Positions 6,334 through 10,445 of a DNA stretch of 10,445 bases are shown piece by piece. The DNA comes from Actinomycetes bacterium (GTDB lineage Bacteria; Actinomycetota; Acidimicrobiia; UBA5794). The notes beneath the pieces were generated by a model that was not told the DNA's origin, made no database searches, and saw only the letters and a list, made by a program, of their open reading frames with translations. Position 1 is the stretch's first letter. Every line of letters starts with the position of its first letter. The position numbers and the translations under genes were made by a program. The stretch is taken from contig JAUVQC010000026.1 in assembly GCA_030598305.1 (NCBI GenBank), positions 1-10,445 of the forward strand. Reading direction: 5' to 3'.

Positions 6334-7275
6334 GTGCCGAAGTCCGTTGTATCAGGAGGGGCCGGCTTCATAGGATCGAACCTCGTCGACCGCCTCGTCG
6401 ACGACGGCCATGAAGTGTTCGTGATCGACGACCTCAGTTCGGGCTCCCTCGCGAATCTCACGGCAGCGCGACGGCGAGGGTCCGTTGTCCTCCATCAGAT
6501 CGACGTTGCGTCGTCAGAGGTGGTCGACCTCGTTCGTTCGTTCCAACCGAACAACGTCTTCCACCTCGCGGCACAGATCGATGTCCGACACTCGGTTGCG
6601 GACCCTGTCTACGACGCGCAGGTCAACATTCTTGGCACCATCAACATGCTCGAGGCGGCCCGGCACGGGAACGCCGAACGATTCGTGTTCTCGAGTTCCG
6701 GGGGAGCGACGTTCGGGGACACGTTCAACATCCCGACGCCCGAGACGCAGCAGCGTGTGCCGGAATCGCCATACGGCGTCTCCAAGTACGTGGTCGAAGA
6801 GTACTTCAGGTACTACAAGGACACGTACGACCTCGATTACGTGTCACTCGGATTCGCCAATGTCTACGGCCCGCGCCAGGACCCCCACGGAGAGGCGGGA
6901 GTGGTCGCCATCTTCATCAGTGATCTGCTCGGCGGTCGGGCACCAACCATATTCGGCGACGGCAACCAGACTCGGGACTATGTGTTCGTGGAGGATGTCA
7001 CCGACGCGCTCGTACGTGCTGCGCGTATCGGGGGTTCACGGTATCTCAACATCGGAACCGGCGTCGAGACGTCGGTCGTGAGACTCTATGAGTACATCGT
7101 TGAAGCGACCGGAGCGGACATCGCGCCGATCATGGCAGCGGCGAGACGGGGCGAACAGCTTCGGTCTTGCCTTGATGCTCACGAGGCCCAAAAACACCTC
7201 GGCTGGGAGGCGTGGACCCCCCTTCCCCAAGGCATCCACGATACGGTCGCATGGTTCAGAGGCATCGAAGCCTGA
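6334..7275 (+). CDS. NAD-dependent epimerase/dehydratase, UDP-glucose 4-epimerase-like
   Basis: A 313-residue extended short-chain dehydrogenase that would act on a nucleotide sugar in the cytosol, most likely as a 4-epimerase. It shows the NAD-binding GGAGFIG motif (8-14), the acidic IDDLSSG segment after strand 2 (31-37), HLAAQIDVRHSV (77-88), the SSSGGATFGD active-site serine region (120-129) and the catalytic pair Tyr147/Lys151 in PYGVSK. Further on are the sugar-binding NVYGPRQDP (176-184) and RDYVFVEDV (214-222). The length matches GalE-like family members. The exact sugar cannot be read from sequence; dehydratase or UDP-glucuronate epimerase activity is possible. The GTG at 6334 follows the previous TGA by one base, with GAGGG six bases upstream, so translation is probably coupled. 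Surface polysaccharide work is plausible given the GT2-like gene at the right edge. Confidence 0.88.
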   Translation: MPKSVVSGGAGFIGSNLVDRLVDDGHEVFVIDDLSSGSLANLTAARRRGSVVLHQIDVASSEVVDLVRSFQPNNVFHLAAQIDVRHSVADPVYDAQVNILGTINMLEAARHGNAERFVFSSSGGATFGDTFNIPTPETQQRVPESPYGVSKYVVEEYFRYYKDTYDLDYVSLGFANVYGPRQDPHGEAGVVAIFISDLLGGRAPTIFGDGNQTRDYVFVEDVTDALVRAARIGGSRYLNIGTGVETSVVRLYEYIVEATGADIAPIMAAARRGEQLRSCLDAHEAQKHLGWEAWTPLPQGIHDTVAWFRGIEA

Positions 7276-7284
7276 TCTGGTGTT

Positions 7285-8163
7285 TCACAACTCGTCGAGG
7301 GTCCGGGGCCAGTCGTCTTTGAGTAACCGGCTGAGAGATCGGTCAGCGAGGATCCTCCCTCCGGTCTGGCATCCGGGGCAGTAGTTCGTCTCGCGCCCGC
7401 TTGCAACGATGCGCTGTATCGGTGCACCGCACACGGGACAGTCCTCACCGAACTTTCCGTGGACGGCCATCTCTGGGCGGAAAGCGGTGACCTTTGTGGG
7501 GAACCCGTCGCCGGTGTCTGCAATGAGTCGCACGGTCCACTCCTCAAGGGTCTCCTTCGCAGCGTCGTGGAGCCGCCTCATCTCCTCCTCCGAGAGGTTC
7601 ATGTTCATCTGGGTCGGGGAGAGTTTTGCGCGGAACAGGATCTCGTCGCCGAATGCTCCACCGATTCCCGACAGGTAGCGAGCATCGCTCAGCGCTCGTT
7701 TGAGCGTGTGACGGTTCGTGAGAAGAGCGTCCCTGAACTCCTCGAAGGTGGCGCCTGCGACTTCGATTCCCCCTGGATCGGCTGTGGCAAGGTCTGCAGT
7801 TCGTAGAATCGACATCGATGCCCGTCGCCTCGTTCCTGCCTCGGTCAGGAGTAGCGATCCCGTCGAGAAGTCGATGGCAGCCAAGCCACCTCGCTTCGGT
7901 ATCGGCTTGGGTTCCTCGTTCCATTTGAACCGCCCGGCAACCATGAGGTGGATCACGCAATGGAGATCACCCGTGCAATCGATCGATATCCGTTTCCCGA
8001 TCCGATGCACGCCCACGACCGTCGTACTGGCCAAGGCGTCGGTCGGCGGATTGTAGGTTTTCAGGAGCGAGAAACTCGTGATCCGCACACCGTCGATGGT
8101 CGCGTCGACGATCCGCGGTTTGAGAGCGTGAAGATAGGCTTCGATCTCAGGCAGTTCGGGCAT
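7285..8163 (-). CDS. DNA-formamidopyrimidine glycosylase (Fpg/Nei) family protein, divergent clade
   Basis: A 292-residue base-excision repair glycosylase. Diagnostic residues are present: catalytic Pro2 and Glu3 in PELPE, Lys57 in GKRI, IHLM (71-74) in the intercalation loop, the helix-two-turn-helix segment SGIGGAFGDEILF (165-177), and a C-terminal zinc finger with Cys242/Cys245 and Cys262/Cys265 ending CQTGG. Two usual Fpg features differ. GIGN-I/V-Y reads GIGGAF, and the DPRRFG wedge reads GTRRRAS (110-116), without the Phe. This resembles a separate actinobacterial/acidobacterial branch whose preferred lesion I cannot state. The ATG overlaps the cofE stop by one base (TGATG), so it is translationally coupled to the F420 genes. 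The 3' end converges on the epimerase gene with 9 bases between stops. Confidence 0.88.
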   Translation of the reverse strand: MPELPEIEAYLHALKPRIVDATIDGVRITSFSLLKTYNPPTDALASTTVVGVHRIGKRISIDCTGDLHCVIHLMVAGRFKWNEEPKPIPKRGGLAAIDFSTGSLLLTEAGTRRRASMSILRTADLATADPGGIEVAGATFEEFRDALLTNRHTLKRALSDARYLSGIGGAFGDEILFRAKLSPTQMNMNLSEEEMRRLHDAAKETLEEWTVRLIADTGDGFPTKVTAFRPEMAVHGKFGEDCPVCGAPIQRIVASGRETNYCPGCQTGGRILADRSLSRLLKDDWPRTLDEL

Positions 8164-8861
8164 CAGCGGAACAGATCCTCGTCGGCGGGCCGAACGAGGT
8201 CCGTGGCACGACCGGAGCCTGAGAGGTTCAGGCCGCGGATGACGGCAACCGGAATCTGGGTTGCTTTCCCCATCACGAGGTCGGCCGCTGCGGCGATCTC
8301 GTCCACGATGGCGACTTCGGTGACGTTGAGCTGATTGCCGTGGGCATCCACCGTCCCGCGGAGGTCGATGATTGAGGGTAGGCCCGATACCCCAATCGCA
8401 ACGTCAACGAGCCCGCGACGCCATGGACGCCCGAACGTATCAGTGATCACAACTCCGACCGAGACTCCGGTCGCCCTTCCGATCAGCGTTGCCAGTCGGT
8501 GGGCGCTCCGGTCCGGGTCGACGGGGAGCAGCAGTGCGAACCCGTCGGCGATGTTCGACCGGTCCACGGCAGCGTTCGCGCATATGAACCCGTGTCTCGT
8601 CCGTGCGATGACCAGATCACCTCGTCGACGGATGATCTCTGTCGCCTCGTCCTCCACGAGTGATCGATAGGTGGCATCGTCGGGGACCTCGACGATGCGT
8701 CCCTCCTGCTTGGATACCACCTTGTGGGTGACCACGACGATGTCCCTGTCCTCGAGTTCCCAGCCGTCGTCGCGGATGGCCTCGACGATCAGGGCCGCAA
8801 GATCGTCTCCCGGCTGGATTTCTGGGATACCAGCGACTCCACGTACTTCGAGTGTGGTCAT
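8163..8861 (-). CDS. cofE: Coenzyme F420-0:L-glutamate ligase, single-domain
   Basis: A 232-residue GTP-dependent ligase that adds L-glutamate to F420-0 to give F420-1 and then longer forms. Family motifs are clear: GIPEIQPGDDL (11-21), VVTHKVVSKQEG (43-54), RTRHGFICANAAVDRSN (87-103), LLPVDPDRSAHRL (111-123), TDTFGRPWRRG (140-150) and the C-terminal tail RGLNLSGSGRATDLVRPADEDLFR, of which residues 209-232 form the end. Mycobacterial FbiB carries an extra C-terminal nitroreductase-like domain; this protein ends at the CofE domain, as in archaea and some deep actinobacterial lineages. The ATG overlaps the cofD stop by four bases (ATGA) and the stop overlaps the glycosylase start by one base, so the three genes form a coupled operon. 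Confidence 0.95.
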   Translation of the reverse strand: MTTLEVRGVAGIPEIQPGDDLAALIVEAIRDDGWELEDRDIVVVTHKVVSKQEGRIVEVPDDATYRSLVEDEATEIIRRRGDLVIARTRHGFICANAAVDRSNIADGFALLLPVDPDRSAHRLATLIGRATGVSVGVVITDTFGRPWRRGLVDVAIGVSGLPSIIDLRGTVDAHGNQLNVTEVAIVDEIAAAADLVMGKATQIPVAVIRGLNLSGSGRATDLVRPADEDLFR

Positions 8862-9826
8862 CGGGCAACCCCGGCGAGCAATTCGAGAGCGAACTCCGCG
8901 CCCTCATCAGGACCCGACATTCGCGTGTCCACAGCGTGCATGGTGACGTCGAACTCATCACCGAGTGAGACATCCTCGGCGTCCGCTTCGTCGATGAAGA
9001 GATGATCGATGAGTCCGAGGTAAGCCTCGAGGACGCCCTTTGTGCCGCTCGCGAGCCCAACGCCTGCCATCACCTGAGCTGCTGGTCCTTTGAGTGCTGC
9101 GCCGGAGAACAGGGGACTCACAGCGGCGCGCCTTGGATGTGCGCGTACCGCCGCGGCAATCCCATCAATCGCAAGAATCGGCCATATCGAGAGTGGGGGG
9201 TTCGACGGTGCGATCACGAGCGTGTCCGCAGCTTGGATCGCGGAGACAACTCCGGGGGCCGGCCTGGCCTCGGTGGCACCGTGGTAGGCGAGGGCACGCA
9301 CATCGTCCCCGTGGGAGCGGTCGACGAAGTACTCCTGGAAATCGAGCCACTCGCCCGAGTCGATCTGTACGAATGTCCGGACGACATCATCGGATGCCGG
9401 TAGGAGCGTCACGTCAACAAGCCCGAGTCCACGCTGCAGGGTGGCGGTCACTTCCGACAGTGGCATTCCGTTGTCGAGCATCTCTGTTCGTGCCAGGCAC
9501 ATAGCGAGGTCCTTGTCGCCAAGCGCAAAAGTGGTGTCGAAGCCCATGGCTGCAAGGGATTCCATCGCCTTGTGCGTGTCGTTGACCCTGCCCCAACCGT
9601 GCGGTCCGACTACGCCGGCAAGCGTATAGAGGACCGTATCAGGGTCGGCAGCCACGTGAACGCCGTATCGTTTGGAGTCGTCACCGACGTTGACCACGAC
9701 GGTGAGATGGCCAGGATCGAGCACATGTCGTAGGGCACGTGCCATTCTGGCCCCGCCGACCCCGCCAGCAAGCAGGGTTACGCGGTTATTGCTGTATTCC
9801 CGATTTGACTCCAGAATGCACCCCAC
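8858..9826 (-). CDS. cofD: 2-phospho-L-lactate (or enolpyruvyl-phospho) transferase CofD/FbiA
   Basis: A 322-residue enzyme that transfers the phospholactyl or phosphoenolpyruvyl group from its GDP/GPP-linked donor to Fo, giving (dehydro-)F420-0. Motifs: VTLLAGGVGGAR (16-27), VVNVGDD (44-50), ADPDTVLYTL (60-69), ALGDKD (101-106), APSNPPLSIWPIL (206-218) and SPLFSGAALKGPA (237-249). The length from GTG at 9826 matches the family. The frame stays open far upstream, but that part lies opposite the GT2-like gene and carries no family signal. Between 9826 and the first conserved residue there is no ATG, GTG or TTG, so the start is this GTG or the ATG at 9841. No ribosome site is visible at either. 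The start touches that of the divergent gene at 9827. Confidence 0.93.
   Translation of the reverse strand: MGCILESNREYSNNRVTLLAGGVGGARMARALRHVLDPGHLTVVVNVGDDSKRYGVHVAADPDTVLYTLAGVVGPHGWGRVNDTHKAMESLAAMGFDTTFALGDKDLAMCLARTEMLDNGMPLSEVTATLQRGLGLVDVTLLPASDDVVRTFVQIDSGEWLDFQEYFVDRSHGDDVRALAYHGATEARPAPGVVSAIQAADTLVIAPSNPPLSIWPILAIDGIAAAVRAHPRRAAVSPLFSGAALKGPAAQVMAGVGLASGTKGVLEAYLGLIDHLFIDEADAEDVSLGDEFDVTMHAVDTRMSGPDEGAEFALELLAGVAR
9789..9817 (+). promoter_or_regulatory. Possible promoter for the GT2-like gene
   Basis: TTGCTG (9789-9794) and CAGAAT (9812-9817) are separated by 17 bases, the standard spacing. The predicted transcript start would fall at or just before the ATG at 9827, giving a leaderless or near-leaderless mRNA. 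That would fit the lack of a ribosome site there and is common in actinobacteria. The -10 box is imperfect, and the element lies inside the cofD coding start. Confidence 0.2.
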
Positions 9827-10445
9827 ATGTCCATGACGCATACACGCCAGGCAAGCGTCGCTGCGGTTGTCGTAACCGACGGCTCCGGTGGGCTTGCCGC
9901 CACCCTCACCGCCATCAGCCAGCAAGTGTACGAGCTTGCCGGCATCGTGGTGGTGGGTCAGCCATCGTCTGTCGCGCCGAACTCGACACTCTCCGTTGAG
10001 GTGCAACCCACGTTGCGTGAAGCCATCGAGGCTGCTGGTACCGACGCCGAGTTTCTCTGGATCATTGCTGAGGGCGCCATACCGGCGCCCGACGCACTCA
10101 GATCCGCAGTCCAGGACGCTGACCGCACAGACGCGAGCCTTGTCGGTTCCAAGATCGTTGATGCGGATGGTGGTCTGATATCGGTCGGTACGATCACCGA
10201 CGCGTTCGGCGTGGCGTATTCGGGACTTGATGACTCGGAACTCGACCAGGGTCAGTACGACGTCGTCAGGGATGTCGCAGCGGTGTCGGGCAAGGCGCTC
10301 CTGGTCCGAAGGGACCTCCTTGCCGGACTCGGTGGTGTCGATTCGATGATGGCACGACAAGCCGCAGCCATCGATGTGTCCCAGCGGGCGCGGCTCAAGG
10401 GTGCTCGGATCGTCGTCAGCCCTGCGTCTGAGGTCCGCTACGAGC
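9827..10445 (+). CDS. GT2-like glycosyltransferase, N-terminal part (cut by the window edge), catalytic motifs altered
   Basis: The first 206 residues of a protein resembling the long actinobacterial family-2 glycosyltransferases. The fold cues are ASVAAVVVTDGSGGLAATL (9-27), FLWIIAEGAIPAPDAL (76-91), SLVGSKIVDADGG (104-116), DQGQYDVVRDVAAVSGKALLV (140-160), RRDLLAGLGG (161-170) and the segment 176-192. In active members I recall, the first motif reads W-x-L-H-D-D and the last D-D-V-D-L-x-W-R. Here these read WIIAEG and AAIDVSQR, so most metal- and acceptor-binding acids are missing. The family usually continues with membrane segments that would lie outside the window. The start is ATG at 9827 or 9833; an in-frame TGA at 9806-9808 rules out an earlier one. 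Family placement is from memory of pattern, not a search. Confidence 0.7.
   Translation, partial: MSMTHTRQASVAAVVVTDGSGGLAATLTAISQQVYELAGIVVVGQPSSVAPNSTLSVEVQPTLREAIEAAGTDAEFLWIIAEGAIPAPDALRSAVQDADRTDASLVGSKIVDADGGLISVGTITDAFGVAYSGLDDSELDQGQYDVVRDVAAVSGKALLVRRDLLAGLGGVDSMMARQAAAIDVSQRARLKGARIVVSPASEVRYE

Noticed and set aside
9829..10360. N-terminal extension of cofD to 500 residues
   Set aside because: CofD proteins are about 320 residues, the extra part lacks family motifs and lies opposite the GT2-like gene.

Overview
The window looks like chromosomal DNA of a high-GC actinobacterium, possibly a member of Acidimicrobiia or a neighbouring class. This rests on gene content, not on a marker gene. 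It carries an actinobacterial-type acyl-CoA carboxylase (fused biotin carboxylase/BCCP plus a separate PccB-like carboxyltransferase), two coenzyme F420 biosynthesis genes, and the start of an actinobacterial GT2-type glycosyltransferase. I saw no rRNA, tRNA, CRISPR array, insertion sequence or phage gene.

Layout. Positions 1-484 hold the end of an unrecognised reading frame on the plus strand and a gene-poor stretch. Positions 485-4882 are all minus strand and run from right to left: carboxyltransferase beta subunit, biotin carboxylase/BCCP alpha subunit, a 246-base gap with a 12-base palindrome, then two small membrane proteins. A 59-base divergent intergenic region separates these from a plus-strand set (4942-7275): monofunctional biotin-protein ligase birA, a dienelactone-hydrolase-fold protein whose catalytic residues appear to be missing, and a GalE-like NAD-dependent sugar epimerase. 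This set converges, with only 9 bases between stop codons, on a tightly coupled minus-strand operon (9826 down to 7285): cofD, cofE and an Fpg-family DNA glycosylase. Each junction in that operon overlaps by 1 to 4 bases. From 9827 to the right edge runs the start of a GT2-like glycosyltransferase, divergent from cofD.

How the genes fit together. BirA would attach biotin to Lys550 in the BCCP domain of the alpha subunit. The alpha subunit then carboxylates the biotin and the beta subunit transfers the carboxyl group to acyl-CoA, giving malonyl-CoA or methylmalonyl-CoA type extenders. CofD and CofE perform the late steps of F420 synthesis: transfer of the lactyl- or enolpyruvyl-phospho group to Fo, then addition of glutamate. 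From memory, mycobacteria also have fbiA/fbiB, a rhamnosyltransferase and sugar genes, and divergent birA/accD5 with accA3 nearby. The window therefore reads like a condensed version of that neighbourhood.

There is no clear sign of a wholly new system. The points most worth checking are two genes that look like degenerate enzymes (the hydrolase-fold protein and the GT2-like protein), an unusual Fpg-type glycosylase translationally coupled to the F420 genes, and a structured leader in front of the carboxylase alpha gene.
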